Assembly (NCBI GenBank): GCA_028681335.1
Contig: JAQUIT010000014.1
Location: forward strand, 58,603 to 122,602
DNA from: Desulfuromonadaceae bacterium
Lineage (GTDB): Bacteria; Desulfobacterota; Desulfuromonadia; Geobacterales; Pseudopelobacteraceae
Direction of reading: 5' to 3'
DNA: 64,000 nt
The notes beneath the pieces were generated by a model, which worked only from the letters and a program-made list of their open reading frames with translations, did not search any database and had not been told where the DNA came from. Below, piece after piece: positions 1 through 8,990 of the stretch. Position 1 is the stretch's first letter. Every line of letters begins with the position of its first letter. Made by a program: the position numbers and the translations under genes.

Positions 1-403
1 CCGGACGGCAGTCCGGATAGCCGGAGTAATCGAGGGCGTTGACGCCGATATAGATGTCCGACGCACCCAGGACCTCGGCCCATCCGAGGGCAAAAGAGAG
101 GAATATGGTGTTGCGGGCCGGTACATAAGTAACCGGGATGTCGCTCCCGACACCCTCCTTTGGTACGTCGATATCGGCTGTCAGCGCACTGCCCCCCATG
201 AGGCGCAGATCGAAATCGACGACCAGATGTTCCGCTGCACCAATTGCTTTTGCGTTCTGCCGGGCGACCGTCAGTTCAAAGCTGTGCCGTTGGCCGTAGG
301 AAAAGCTGATTGCATAAGGGGTAAAACCATCTGCCCTGGCTATCGCCATACAGGTGGTGGAATCCAGTCCGCTGCTATACAAAACTACCGCTTTACGTTG
401 CAT
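1..403 (-). CDS. queC: 7-cyano-7-deazaguanine synthase (QueC), 3' end outside window
   Basis: QueC makes preQ0 from 7-carboxy-7-deazaguanine, ammonia and ATP in queuosine biosynthesis (family knowledge). About 134 N-terminal residues are visible and the frame stays open to the window edge. The start [17 protein letters not shown] carries the PP-loop ATP-pyrophosphatase motif (SSGLDS), followed by [10 protein letters not shown] and [10 protein letters not shown], all typical of QueC. The C-terminal zinc cysteines lie outside the window. The ATG is preceded by GGAGA. It is divergent from the DUF507 genes, so the shared intergenic region should hold promoters for both directions. Confidence 0.93.
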   Translation of the reverse strand, partial: MQRKAVVLYSSGLDSTTCMAIARADGFTPYAISFSYGQRHSFELTVARQNAKAIGAAEHLVVDFDLRLMGGSALTADIDVPKEGVGSDIPVTYVPARNTIFLSFALGWAEVLGASDIYIGVNALDYSGYPDCRP

Positions 404-442
404 GGTGTGGGGTCTCCGCGTGTGTGATGTGAACTTTAACGT

Positions 443-470
443 TTGCAATTTTACGCGTATTGAGTACAAT
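443..470 (+). promoter_or_regulatory. Candidate sigma-70 promoter for the DUF507 genes
   Basis: TTGCAA (443-448) and TACAAT (465-470) are separated by 16 bp on the plus strand, a good match to -35/-10 boxes. Transcription would start near 477, giving a leader of almost 90 nt before the first DUF507 gene. No experimental support; the call rests on the boxes and on the divergent layout. Confidence 0.5.
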
Positions 471-485
471 AAGTCTACTTTTCTC

Positions 486-509
486 ATGAATCTCCGCCGG
501 AAAAAGTAA
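486..509 (+). CDS. Possible 7-codon leader peptide MNLRRKK
   Basis: Inside the putative leader an ATG opens a seven-codon frame rich in basic residues (Arg-Arg-Lys-Lys), closed by TAA 17 nt before the terminator-like hairpin. This resembles the geometry of attenuator leader peptides. No clear ribosome binding site precedes it, and a frame this short can arise by chance, so it is only a candidate. Confidence 0.2.
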   Translation: MNLRRKK

Positions 510-526
510 AATCATCCCATAGATGA

Positions 527-551
527 GGTCTGCAGGATAGCAGGCCTTTTT
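527..551 (+). terminator. Intrinsic terminator-like hairpin in the DUF507 leader
   Basis: GGTCTGC (527-533) and GCAGGCC (540-546) form a 7-bp stem with one G-T wobble and a 6-nt loop, followed directly by TTTTT. It has the form of a rho-independent terminator on the plus strand but sits only 13 nt before the DUF507 start codon, downstream of a candidate promoter. It could act as an attenuator rather than as the end of a gene. Confidence 0.5.
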
Positions 552-564
552 CATTTGAGGCGTT

Positions 565-852
565 ATGCGACTAAAAGAGGAACAGATCCGCGGGTTGGCA
601 GAAAAGGTATACAGTGATCTGGTGGCCGACGGGTTGATAACTCCGAGCGGTGAACGTAGCGAAGTCGTTGCCGGGATTGTGCGTGCCATTTCGCAGAACT
701 TTGCTGCCGAGCAGCAGTTGGAGCGGGATGCGGAGAAGCTGCTGGATGAAACCATGGCAGCCATGGGAAGCGGCGCCGCCGGGATTGACCGCCGCCGGAT
801 GCTGAAGATGGTTAAGGATAAGCTGGCCAAGGAACGAAATATAGTCCTGTGA
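565..852 (+). CDS. DUF507 family protein (first copy)
   Basis: A 95-residue protein of the DUF507 family, of unknown function. It is predicted to be mostly helical and highly charged (MRLKEEQIRGLAEKVYSDL at the start, KMVKDKLAKERNIVL at the end), with no signal peptide or membrane segment. The ATG follows GAGG at suitable spacing. A second DUF507 gene lies 134 bp downstream and the two probably act together. Members are frequent as adjacent pairs in Geobacter relatives (recalled, not checked). The stop codon overlaps the end of a palindromic repeat. Confidence 0.85.
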   Translation: MRLKEEQIRGLAEKVYSDLVADGLITPSGERSEVVAGIVRAISQNFAAEQQLERDAEKLLDETMAAMGSGAAGIDRRRMLKMVKDKLAKERNIVL

Positions 853-972
853 TTCCAAATCCCAAATAAAGGCGCTATCTGCGTTGGCTCGTCTTTTCGG
901 TACCTCACGTACCTATCGTACGTCTTCGTCGCCTCAATCCTTACCGCCTTGATTTCATCCTTGATTTGGAAT
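852..972. repeat. 121-bp intergenic element with inverted termini
   Basis: ATTCCAAATC at 852-861 is matched exactly by GATTTGGAAT at 963-972. The similarity continues inward imperfectly: CCAAATCCCAAATAAAGGCG on the left against two spaced AAATCAAGG units on the right arm. It fills the whole space between the two DUF507 genes. A reverse-strand frame crosses it but is not a credible gene. It resembles a MITE or REPIN-like interspersed element; no second copy of this sequence was seen in the window. Confidence 0.6.
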
Positions 973-986
973 TGGAAGGAGTTTTT

Positions 987-1247
987 ATGTCATTATCAGA
1001 AGACCGTATTTCAACAATGGCCCATGAAGTAATCAAATGCATCTGGCGGGATGACCTGGCGGATGTGTCTGATGAGGTCCGGGCCCTGAAGCGGGTCAAA
1101 CAGTCTCTGGAGGCTTTCTTCGGGGCGGTTGACGATGTCGAAGCGGCGGTCAGGGCAAAGCTGCGCAACAAGGATCCCGGTAGTCGAGACTACGAAGCCC
1201 TCTACCAGAAGTTCTACCACGATGAAATGGCCCGGAGAAATCTGTAA
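987..1247 (+). CDS. DUF507 family protein (second copy)
   Basis: An 86-residue DUF507 protein (MSLSEDRISTMAHEVIKCIW at the start, YHDEMARRNL at the end), diverged from the first copy but similar in size, charge and helical character. The ATG at 987 is chosen over an upstream in-frame start at 966 because GGAG lies six bases before it, and the upstream extension (MELEGVF) would cover the ribosome binding site. Function unknown. It may be co-transcribed with the first copy, with the palindromic element transcribed between them. Confidence 0.83.
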   Translation: MSLSEDRISTMAHEVIKCIWRDDLADVSDEVRALKRVKQSLEAFFGAVDDVEAAVRAKLRNKDPGSRDYEALYQKFYHDEMARRNL

Positions 1248-1337
1248 AATTCTGCTGGCAAGCCCCCTTGGTTGTTATCACTCATTCTTTTCGGCCATGA
1301 GCAGTAGCTCGCGGCCGTTTTCACGAAAGGCGCATTT

Positions 1338-3425
1338 ATGCTCTATCGCTTCAAGCCGTTGCGACTATCCGTTGCCGGCGTCATGCTTTTAACTGCAACC
1401 AGCGGATCTTTGCAGGCCGATGATTACCTGAACCTTGCCGCCGCCCAGTACCGTAGCAAGGATTTCGGGGGCGCTTATACGTCAGCCGGTAAATCTTCCG
1501 ATCAGACGCAGCGCTCCTTTGTCCGAGGCATGGCTGCGTTTCGGCTGGACCGGTTTGAAGAAGCGGTGCCGCTACTGGCAGACGCGGAGCAGAAGCTGCC
1601 GCTGGTTGCCGATTACGCGGCATTTTATCAGGCAGAGGCACTCCTGCAGCTGAAAAAATATCCTGATGCCGCGGCAAAGGCGGCTTCAATTAAGTCGGCA
1701 TTTCCCTCTTCCCGATTGGTGCGCCTCTCGGAAAAGCTGTATGCCGATATCCTCTATGAGTCCGGTGATTACAAGGCAGCACTCAAGTCCTATGGCTCTT
1801 TCATAGAGAAGTACCCATCAGGGAGCGACGCCGTAGATGCGAACTATCAGTCGGCGCGCTGTCGGGAAGAGGTGACGGATACCGTTGGCGCAGTGACGAT
1901 CTACCGGAGTATCTGGCTCAACAATCCGGCTTCAGAGCTTGCTGACAAGTCGCAGGTGCGACTCGCCCTCTTGGAAACATCAGGGTTCAAACTGGCACCG
2001 TACAGTGTTGAAGAACTTCTCAAGCGGGCTTCAACTCAATATGCGCAGGGACGCTACAGCGGTTCCCTGAAGAGTCTCGAGATGATCCCTGTTGCCTCGC
2101 AATCAGAGGCCAACACCAGCCGGATTGATCTTCGTACCGGCATGGCCCTGTATCGTCTGCGGCGCTATCAGCAGGCCGAAAAACAGTTTGCAAAGGCGTC
2201 GGCGTCTCCTCTGGCCGGAGTGCGCTCCGAAGCACGTTTCTGGCTGGCCAAGTCGCTTGATCGGCAGGATCTGACAGAGCGTGCCCTGGCGATGTACATG
2301 GAACTTGCCGGAGAGGGTGAAAAACAGGAATTTGCCGATGATGCCCTGATCGAGGCGGCTGCATTAAAGCGTGGTCTCGGGCAGTATGCCGAAGCGGCTC
2401 ACCTGTTTGATCAGGCTGCCATGCTTTCGTCCGGGTCAAAGGTTGCCGGGCCGACCTGGGAATCGGGGTGGTGCCGCTATCTGGCGGGTGACTATAACGC
2501 CGCTGCCGAGATCTTCAAACGGCTGATTGTCGATGAAAACCAGCGCGAGAAGGTATTGTATTGGCTGGGGAGGACGCTGGAAAAGAGCGGTGATACCGCT
2601 GCCGCTTCGTATTATCAAACCCTCTTGGCAGAATTTCCGGCCGGATTCTACGCTACCTGGTATCGTGAACAGAAAGGGGTGAAAGATGCTCGTGAGTCGC
2701 TCGGTAAACGTGACCCCTTGGCCGAGCTGCCGCCATCGGCCGGTTTTGACAAACCGCGTCTGCTGGCTTCGCTGGGGATGCTGGACGAAGCCCGGGCTGA
2801 GATGACGGTCGCCCGCAAAAAAAATGGTGAAAAAAAGGGGTCGCTCCCTGCTCTTGCCAGGGTCTATCTGGAAATCGGTGATTATGGCTCGGCAATATCG
2901 CTGTTTATGCAGAACCGTCCCGTGGCGTGGGAAAAGGGCACGTTGCCGTTCTGGGCTGCCGGTTACCCCCGTGCCTATGCTGATCTTGTCAGCGAAAATG
3001 CCCTTCTTAACGGGTTGTCAGAGGGGCTGGTATTTGCTCTCATCCGGGCCGAAAGCGCTTTCTCCCCTGCTGTAAAGTCTGGAGCCGGAGCGATAGGGCT
3101 AATGCAGATGATGCCTGCAACAGCCAAGATGACGGCACATGAAAAAGGGGAGTTTAATCCATTACGGCTGACCGTTCCTGAATATAATATCCGCCTGGGG
3201 ACGAAACACCTGCATGACCTGATGGAAGATTTTGATGGCGACCTTGTCTCTATGGCGGCCGCATATAACGCCGGGTCGGGGGCGCTTGCGCGATGGAAAA
3301 AGAGCTTCAAGGGGCTGGAAAAGGATGAGTTTATCGAGAGTATCCCTTATCAGGAAACCCGTAATTATGTAAAAAAAGTGTACGCTTCGGCAGCCACCTA
3401 CCGGCAGCTCTACGGATTAAAGTAA
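1338..3425 (+). CDS. Soluble lytic murein transglycosylase with TPR repeats
   Basis: Cleaves the MurNAc-GlcNAc bond of peptidoglycan to give 1,6-anhydro products in the periplasm (family knowledge). At 695 residues it has a signal peptide ending near LQADDYLN. A long helical TPR-like region follows (about residues 30-540, with repeats such as LYADILYESGDYKAALKSY). The C-terminal SLT domain holds ALIRAESAFSP, where Glu-572 is the likely catalytic acid, then GAIGLMQMMPATAK and AAYNAGSGALARW. The architecture matches Slt70. GAAAGG precedes the ATG. mutS follows after 33 bp in the same direction. Confidence 0.92.
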   Translation: MLYRFKPLRLSVAGVMLLTATSGSLQADDYLNLAAAQYRSKDFGGAYTSAGKSSDQTQRSFVRGMAAFRLDRFEEAVPLLADAEQKLPLVADYAAFYQAEALLQLKKYPDAAAKAASIKSAFPSSRLVRLSEKLYADILYESGDYKAALKSYGSFIEKYPSGSDAVDANYQSARCREEVTDTVGAVTIYRSIWLNNPASELADKSQVRLALLETSGFKLAPYSVEELLKRASTQYAQGRYSGSLKSLEMIPVASQSEANTSRIDLRTGMALYRLRRYQQAEKQFAKASASPLAGVRSEARFWLAKSLDRQDLTERALAMYMELAGEGEKQEFADDALIEAAALKRGLGQYAEAAHLFDQAAMLSSGSKVAGPTWESGWCRYLAGDYNAAAEIFKRLIVDENQREKVLYWLGRTLEKSGDTAAASYYQTLLAEFPAGFYATWYREQKGVKDARESLGKRDPLAELPPSAGFDKPRLLASLGMLDEARAEMTVARKKNGEKKGSLPALARVYLEIGDYGSAISLFMQNRPVAWEKGTLPFWAAGYPRAYADLVSENALLNGLSEGLVFALIRAESAFSPAVKSGAGAIGLMQMMPATAKMTAHEKGEFNPLRLTVPEYNIRLGTKHLHDLMEDFDGDLVSMAAAYNAGSGALARWKKSFKGLEKDEFIESIPYQETRNYVKKVYASAATYRQLYGLK

Positions 3426-3458
3426 TAACCAATTTCGGCACGCGAAAGGCTTAACTGC

Positions 3459-6071
3459 ATGGCAGAACAAACTCCCATGATGCGGCAATACCTTGAGATC
3501 AAGTCGGGTTATCCTGACGCGATCCTCTTTTTTCGCATGGGGGACTTTTATGAAATGTTTCTTGACGATGCCCTACTGGCTTCGCGAGTGCTGGATATCT
3601 CCCTGACATCACGCAACAAGGGGAGTGGCGATGAGATACCTTTCTGCGGAGTTCCCTTTCATTCGGCCGCCCCGTACGTTGCCAAGCTGATTGAAAACGG
3701 CTACAAAGTGGCCATCTGCGAGCAGGTTGAAGACCCGAAACAGGCAAAGGGGATTGTGCGGCGTGAAGTCGTCAGGGTCGTCACTCCCGGTCTTCTGATC
3801 GAGTCGGAGAGCCTTGTCCCTGACGAAAACAACTATCTGCTGGCACTCTGCGAAGTGCCCGGCGGCAACTGGGGGTGCGCCTGGCTGGATGTCTCCACCG
3901 GCGAGTTTCGTGCGACCGAGCTGGCCGGTGCCTCAGCGGCGCTGGCGGAAGCTGTCGGGATCAACCCCCGGGAAATACTGCTCCCGGATTCTCTTGAGCG
4001 CAATGATCTGCCGCCGGATCTCCGTTCGTTTCTGGGGGAGCGGATTGTTTCCACGGCTCCCGGCTGGATCTATGATCGCGACTACGCCACAACGCTGCTC
4101 TGCGGTCACTTCGGCGCCGCTTCACCCGAGGCGCTCGGTCTGGATGCAGCGCCGGCCGCTCTGCTGGCCGCCGCCGCCGCTCTCTATTATCTGCGTGAAA
4201 ACCGTAAGGCGGCTTTGCCGCATATACGCGATATCCTGGTTGCACAGCGCAGTCAGCATCTTGCCCTGGACCCTGCCACCCGCCGTAATCTGGAGATCAC
4301 CGCCAGTATGGCCGAGGGGAAACGGAGCGGCTCGCTGTTGGGGTGTCTTGATCGCACCGGCACCGCTATGGGCGCGCGTCGTCTGAAACAGTGGCTCAGC
4401 TATCCACTCGTCGGGGTAGAGCCGATCAGGCGCCGTCTCGATGCGGTGGAAGAGCTGCTGGAAGCGCAGGAGTTGTGCGAATCTCTGGCCGCTCGGTTGA
4501 AAAATATCGCCGATCTTGAGCGACTCAACGGCCGCATCGGCATGGCCAGTGCCGGTGGTCGTGATTTGCGGGCGCTGCACGATTCGCTGGTTCATCTCCA
4601 TCCGCTGTTGGAGCTGTTAGCCGCTGTGCAGGCTTCCCTGTTGCAGTCGCTGGTTGTAGCCATTGATCCTCTGGATGATATCTGTACGCTGGTGGCGCGA
4701 GGAGTTGTCGAGGCGCCCCCCTTCTCGCTTCGTGAAGGGGGAATCATCGCTCCCGGATACAACGCGGAGCTGGACGAACTGCGTGCTATCAGCAGTGAAG
4801 GGAAGGGCTTTATCGCGCGTCTGGAGGCTCAGGAACGGGCCCGTACCGGCATATCGACCCTCAAAATACGCTACAACCGGGTTTTCGGTTATTCGATTGA
4901 GGTGACCAAGAGCAACCTGGCGGCGGTGCCTGCTGATTATATCCGGCGCCAGACACTGGCTAATGCCGAGCGCTATGTCACCGAGGAGTTGAAAAACTAC
5001 GAAGAAAAGGTGCTTGGTGCCGAGGAGCGTATCTGCAGTCTTGAATTCAGTCTGTTTCAGGAGATTCGTGAGCTGGTAGCCGCTCAGGCCGAGCGGATTT
5101 CCAGGACCGCCGATGGATTGGCAAACCTGGATGTGCTCATTTCTCTGGCAACTGTGGCGTGTGAGCGGAATTACTGCAAGCCGCTGGTGGACGATACGGA
5201 TGTCATTGATATCCGTGACGGCCGCCACCCCGTTATCGAATCGATGAAACTGGGTGAGCGTTTTGTGCCGAACGATACCCTGCTGGATGCCGAGAGTAAC
5301 CAGCTGCTGATGATTACCGGACCCAATATGGCCGGTAAATCCACCTATATGCGCCAGGTGGCGCTGATCACCCTCATGGCGCAGGCCGGTAGTTTTGTGC
5401 CCGCTACGGAGGCGCGCATCGGCATTGCCGACCGAATTTTTACCCGCGTCGGTGCCGGCGACAACCTCGCCCGCGGCCAGTCCACCTTCATGCTGGAGAT
5501 GATGGAAGCTGCCGGTATCCTCCGCAACGCTACCCCGCGAAGTCTGATCATCATGGATGAGATCGGTCGCGGCACCTCGACCTTTGACGGTGTCTCTATC
5601 GCCTGGGCGGTGGCGGAGTATATCCATGATACCCCAACCTGTCGCAGTCGCACCCTCTTCGCCACCCACTACCACGAGCTGACTGAACTGGCGACGACCC
5701 GTGAGAGGATCAAGAATTTCACGGTTGCGGTGCGCGAGTGGAACGATCAGGTGATCTTTCTGCGCACCATTATCCCGGGCGGCGCCTCGCACTCCTACGG
5801 TATTCAGGTTGCCCGTCTGGCAGGAATGCCCTCCGATGTTATCGAGCGGGCCAAAGAGATTCTGCGCAACCTGGAGAACGGTGAGTTCGAGGAGGGTGCG
5901 CCACGCCTGGCCAAAAGCAGCAAGAAGCCGCTTCGTGAACCGTCACCACAATTTTCGCTGTTTGAAACGAGTGAAGAACAGTTGCGTCAACGCCTGAAGA
6001 AGCTTAACATCGCCACCCTGACGCCGCTTGAAGCGCTCAACCTGTTGGACGAGTTGAAGCGGATGGTGTGA
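3459..6071 (+). CDS. mutS: DNA mismatch repair protein MutS
   Basis: Recognises mismatches and small loops and starts methyl-independent or methyl-directed repair with MutL. The 870-residue length is typical. The mismatch-binding motif MGDFYEMF places Phe-30 and Glu-32 where E. coli has F36 and E38. The ABC-type ATPase has Walker [10 protein letters not shown] (621-629) and the [11 protein letters not shown] and [12 protein letters not shown] motifs; a C-terminal helical tail is present. No mutL is seen here. A 391-codon antisense frame within this gene is a shadow. Confidence 0.97.
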   Translation: MAEQTPMMRQYLEIKSGYPDAILFFRMGDFYEMFLDDALLASRVLDISLTSRNKGSGDEIPFCGVPFHSAAPYVAKLIENGYKVAICEQVEDPKQAKGIVRREVVRVVTPGLLIESESLVPDENNYLLALCEVPGGNWGCAWLDVSTGEFRATELAGASAALAEAVGINPREILLPDSLERNDLPPDLRSFLGERIVSTAPGWIYDRDYATTLLCGHFGAASPEALGLDAAPAALLAAAAALYYLRENRKAALPHIRDILVAQRSQHLALDPATRRNLEITASMAEGKRSGSLLGCLDRTGTAMGARRLKQWLSYPLVGVEPIRRRLDAVEELLEAQELCESLAARLKNIADLERLNGRIGMASAGGRDLRALHDSLVHLHPLLELLAAVQASLLQSLVVAIDPLDDICTLVARGVVEAPPFSLREGGIIAPGYNAELDELRAISSEGKGFIARLEAQERARTGISTLKIRYNRVFGYSIEVTKSNLAAVPADYIRRQTLANAERYVTEELKNYEEKVLGAEERICSLEFSLFQEIRELVAAQAERISRTADGLANLDVLISLATVACERNYCKPLVDDTDVIDIRDGRHPVIESMKLGERFVPNDTLLDAESNQLLMITGPNMAGKSTYMRQVALITLMAQAGSFVPATEARIGIADRIFTRVGAGDNLARGQSTFMLEMMEAAGILRNATPRSLIIMDEIGRGTSTFDGVSIAWAVAEYIHDTPTCRSRTLFATHYHELTELATTRERIKNFTVAVREWNDQVIFLRTIIPGGASHSYGIQVARLAGMPSDVIERAKEILRNLENGEFEEGAPRLAKSSKKPLREPSPQFSLFETSEEQLRQRLKKLNIATLTPLEALNLLDELKRMV

Positions 6072-6153
6072 GTGGGTGTCATGCATGGAGCTTCATTAGT
6101 AATGGATAGATTGTCAAAACAGTTGCCGGTCTCTACGAAAAGGAAACTATAAA

Positions 6154-6453
6154 ATGGGTGTTGAGGTCTATGTCGGGCATCTCTCTTCTGCCGTTACGGA
6201 GGATGAAGTGCAGAAACTGTTCTCCGTTGTGGGTACCGTTACATCGGTGCATCTTGTGGTCGATTCTGTTACCGGCGAAACCAGAGGGTGCGGCTACGTC
6301 AGGATGTCAACCGAGGAAGAGGCCAGAGAGGCAATTGATCTGCTGAATGGGGCCAAGCTTGGTGAACTTCTGATCACGGTGAAAAATCCACCCCCGAAAT
6401 CTTTTAAAAAACCCGGTGGCCAGGGTGACCGTGGCGGTGGCCACCGGCGTTAG
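6154..6453 (+). CDS. Small RRM-type RNA-binding protein
   Basis: A 99-residue single-RRM protein. RNP2 is at about residues 4-9 (EVYVGHL) and RNP1 is RGCGYVRM (44-51), followed by a short Gly/Arg-rich tail (GGQGDRGGGHRR). Such bacterial RRM proteins bind single-stranded RNA and are often cold- or stress-linked, but the targets here are unknown. It is closely related over the RRM to the product encoded near 24.6 kb. It lies 82 bp after mutS and may have its own promoter. Confidence 0.9.
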   Translation: MGVEVYVGHLSSAVTEDEVQKLFSVVGTVTSVHLVVDSVTGETRGCGYVRMSTEEEAREAIDLLNGAKLGELLITVKNPPPKSFKKPGGQGDRGGGHRR

Positions 6454-6541
6454 CGGCCAATAAGTTGAAACATACGGTGATTTCTGCTAAAAGAGGACGT
6501 TACTTTCTCACACAGATTCAATAGGCACAAAAAGGGAGCCC

Positions 6542-7792
6542 ATGAATAAATCCCTGCACATACTAACATTTCTCCTGATCTCCATGCTGCTGTTGCCGTT
6601 TCCGGCCATCTCGGCACGGACAAAAAATACCGTCAGCGACGAACAGTCAACAGACCGATTGCACCAATCGGCAACTCTGAGCGAGATGAAACATTGGTCA
6701 AACCCCGACTACACCCGGATCGTACTGGATCTTGATCGTGACGTTGTCTGGGATGCACATGAGCTCGGCAAGGGGGCTGCAGGGCGGATTTACATCGATC
6801 TTAAACACACCCGTCTCGGCAAAAGCGTCAAGGATCTCACCATCGGAGATGGATTGCTTAAGGGCGCGCGGATTGGTCAGTACAAGTCCGACGTTGTGAG
6901 GGTTGTGCTGGATACTGAAAACATCAAGGATTATAAAATATTCCCGCTCTCTGATCCGGCGAGATTGGTGATCGATGTCCGCGGTGAACGATCAACGGAG
7001 ATATCGAGTCTTGAACCGTCGATTTCTGCCGCGCCACTCCGGCCAGTTGTGCCGAAACATTCTGACGTGCCGGTTGCGGTGGAAAAATCCCACCGAGCCC
7101 CCAAGGTTACGGCTCTTTCAAAAATAAGGCGGATAGTTGTTGATCCCGGCCATGGTGGGCACGATCCCGGTGCGGTAGGGGCGAGCGGCATCCAGGAAAA
7201 AGACGTGGTGCTGGCGATAGGGCTTAGGCTGAGTGAGTTGTTAAGGGATGAGTTGGGGGTGGACGTGGTTATGACGCGTTCAACCGATGTCTTTATCCCG
7301 TTGGAGGAGCGTACCGCAATTGCCAATAAGGTTGGGGCCGACCTCTTTCTGTCTGTGCACGCTAACGCTGCACCCAACAGGAACGCTGCCGGAATAGAAA
7401 CCTACTACCTCAATCTGGCCAAGACCGACAAGGTTGCACAATTGGCAGCCAAGGAGAACGGTACGTCACTGGAGAAGGTTAGTGTGCTGCAGGCGATTTT
7501 GTTCGATCTGATGGCTAACTATAAATTGAACGATTCGGCTCATCTGGCCGACGAAGTTCAAAAGTCACTGTATAAGAAAATCCGCGGCCATTATAGCGAT
7601 GTAAAAAATCTTGGCGTTAAGCAGGGTCCGTTCTATGTCCTGGTTGGGGCCGCCATGCCCAGTATCCTTGTTGAAACGGCATTTCTCTCCAATGCAACAG
7701 AAGAATCCCGCCTTAAAGACCCGGCTTATCAGGATCAGGCAGCAAACGGAATCTTAGAGGGCGTCCGCAGCTATATCACGAGTCTGAAATGA
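6542..7792 (+). CDS. N-acetylmuramoyl-L-alanine amidase with AMIN domain (AmiC-like)
   Basis: Zinc amidase that removes stem peptides from glycan strands during cell separation (family knowledge). It has a signal peptide (residues 1-25, ending FPAISA), an AMIN domain (about 50-150, WSNPDYTRIVLDLD) for envelope targeting, a linker, and an Amidase_3 domain from residue 197. DPGHGGHDPGA places a zinc His at 204, SVHANA gives another ligand, and VETAFLSN holds the catalytic Glu. AAAGGGAG precedes the ATG. It converges on the FKBP gene. Confidence 0.93.
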   Translation: MNKSLHILTFLLISMLLLPFPAISARTKNTVSDEQSTDRLHQSATLSEMKHWSNPDYTRIVLDLDRDVVWDAHELGKGAAGRIYIDLKHTRLGKSVKDLTIGDGLLKGARIGQYKSDVVRVVLDTENIKDYKIFPLSDPARLVIDVRGERSTEISSLEPSISAAPLRPVVPKHSDVPVAVEKSHRAPKVTALSKIRRIVVDPGHGGHDPGAVGASGIQEKDVVLAIGLRLSELLRDELGVDVVMTRSTDVFIPLEERTAIANKVGADLFLSVHANAAPNRNAAGIETYYLNLAKTDKVAQLAAKENGTSLEKVSVLQAILFDLMANYKLNDSAHLADEVQKSLYKKIRGHYSDVKNLGVKQGPFYVLVGAAMPSILVETAFLSNATEESRLKDPAYQDQAANGILEGVRSYITSLK

Positions 7793-7840
7793 TTTTTCTG
7801 GCGTGAGACTGCCCGGTTACGAATAATTCCTGAGTCAGAG

Positions 7841-8314
7841 TCAGGAAGCAAGAGGTTCACGTGCGGCAATCTCACCGGATGTTGCCTCACGTACCGCCTT
7901 GACAGTGCCAATAAATATCAGCGCCATGCCGGATAAGGGATGATTACCATCCAGGACCGCTTTGCCGTCGGCAATTTCCGTTACGGTGTAAAAAACAGCC
8001 CCTTCTTCCAAACCTTCTTCCGTATCGCCTTCAATCATCATCCCGACCTTTAGTGGTTGCGGGAGCTTTTCAACCGGTTCAACCAGTAGTAGATCAAAAT
8101 CATATTCACCGAAGGCATCGTGTGGCTGCAGTTTTACTGTTACCGTGTCACCGCTTGCCTTTCCCTCCAGAGCTGCCTCTATCGGGGTGAATACGCCGCC
8201 GTAACCGCCGTGAAGATAGACGATCGGTTCATTGCCCTCGTCAAGCATGTTCCCGTCAGTGTCGGTGAGATTGTAGCTGAGTGTAACAACAGTATTTTTA
8301 CTTACCCGGATCAT
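7841..8314 (-). CDS. FKBP-type peptidyl-prolyl cis-trans isomerase, SlyD-like
   Basis: A 157-residue protein with the split FKBP domain of SlyD. The N-terminal strand (VTLSYNLTDTDGNMLDEG) leads to an FKBP core (GVFTPIEAALEGKASGDTV), an inserted-flap domain (HDAFGEYDFDLLL to FYTVTEIADGKAVLDGNHPL) and a final FKBP strand. The His/Cys-rich nickel-binding tail of E. coli SlyD is absent; it ends REPLAS. Likely roles are proline isomerisation and chaperoning in the cytoplasm. It is transcribed alone, convergent with the amidase. Confidence 0.9.
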   Translation of the reverse strand: MIRVSKNTVVTLSYNLTDTDGNMLDEGNEPIVYLHGGYGGVFTPIEAALEGKASGDTVTVKLQPHDAFGEYDFDLLLVEPVEKLPQPLKVGMMIEGDTEEGLEEGAVFYTVTEIADGKAVLDGNHPLSGMALIFIGTVKAVREATSGEIAAREPLAS

Positions 8315-8400
8315 TTGTCTTCCTTTGAATATAAGTGTGAGCTGTTTGCATGCCGTCGGCTGGCTGGTGGTATGTTAGCAAAGCAGCCGGCTGCATGATT

Positions 8401-8928
8401 TCAGCTTGATGGTCCTGTTATAACGTCGGCAATGGTGAGCCGTTCGGGTATGTCGGTGGATTCGGACTGGGAGAGGTAGATAGAATTTACTGCAGCAAGC
8501 AGCGTGTTAAGCTTGTCCAGGTCGACCACGTGAGAGCCGGATACCGCTTCAGTGTCGTTCATGTTGAGTGGACAGCAGTCACTATTGCGCTGATCGTTGT
8601 TTGTGTAAATAATCGGCAGCCCATGGGTTCGGCAAATAATCGGGCGGACTTCATAGAGAAGGCAATGGTGTTGGAACAGAAGCGGACAGCGTTCACCATC
8701 GGCATGTTCAGAAACGTGCCGGATGATTTCTCTGGCTTCCTGACCCGGCAGGCCAGCAAGTGCTTTCCGCATAGCCGCCGCTTCAACCGGAAAAATAGTT
8801 ATTGATGTGCAGCAGGAGCTGCAGCCAGCCGAGCAGGTTATCTGTTTGCCAAGCGATAATGAAATTACATCGCAGAGAGCATCCACCCTGGCTACAAGTT
8901 GTTTATAGTTATCAAGAAGATGTGGCAT
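8401..8928 (-). CDS. YkgJ-family cysteine cluster protein
   Basis: A 175-residue protein with the Cys spacing of the YkgJ/UPF0153 family, thought to bind zinc or an iron-sulfur cluster. The cluster CSAGCSSCC is near residues 33-41, with later cysteines in ERCPLLFQHHCLLYEVRPIICRTHG. The RPxxCR(T)HG element is diagnostic. Function is unknown. It lies 62 bp downstream of prfA and is probably the last gene of the hisI-hisG-prfA run. Confidence 0.8.
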   Translation of the reverse strand: MPHLLDNYKQLVARVDALCDVISLSLGKQITCSAGCSSCCTSITIFPVEAAAMRKALAGLPGQEAREIIRHVSEHADGERCPLLFQHHCLLYEVRPIICRTHGLPIIYTNNDQRNSDCCPLNMNDTEAVSGSHVVDLDKLNTLLAAVNSIYLSQSESTDIPERLTIADVITGPSS

Positions 8929-8990
8929 ACGCTACTGTAGTATACCTCTTGTTCTCAGGCAACCACAAACTTATGCCAAGTGGTATGTCA

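Noticed and set aside
404..564. PreQ1 riboswitch in front of queC
   Set aside because: The minus-strand leader does not show the short pseudoknot pattern of known preQ1 aptamers by eye; the hairpin present belongs to the plus strand.
393..908. 171-codon minus-strand frame crossing the DUF507 leader, gene and repeat
   Set aside because: It overlaps the queC start, the whole first DUF507 gene and the palindromic element; its N terminus is simply the translated repeat.
4617..5792. 391-codon minus-strand frame inside mutS
   Set aside because: Antisense shadow of a strongly conserved gene; composition is His/Gln-rich without any domain.
7827..7847. Inverted repeat TTCCTGA/TCAGGAA between the amidase and FKBP genes as a bidirectional terminator
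   Set aside because: Stem of only 7 bp without a T run on either side, and it overlaps the FKBP stop codon.
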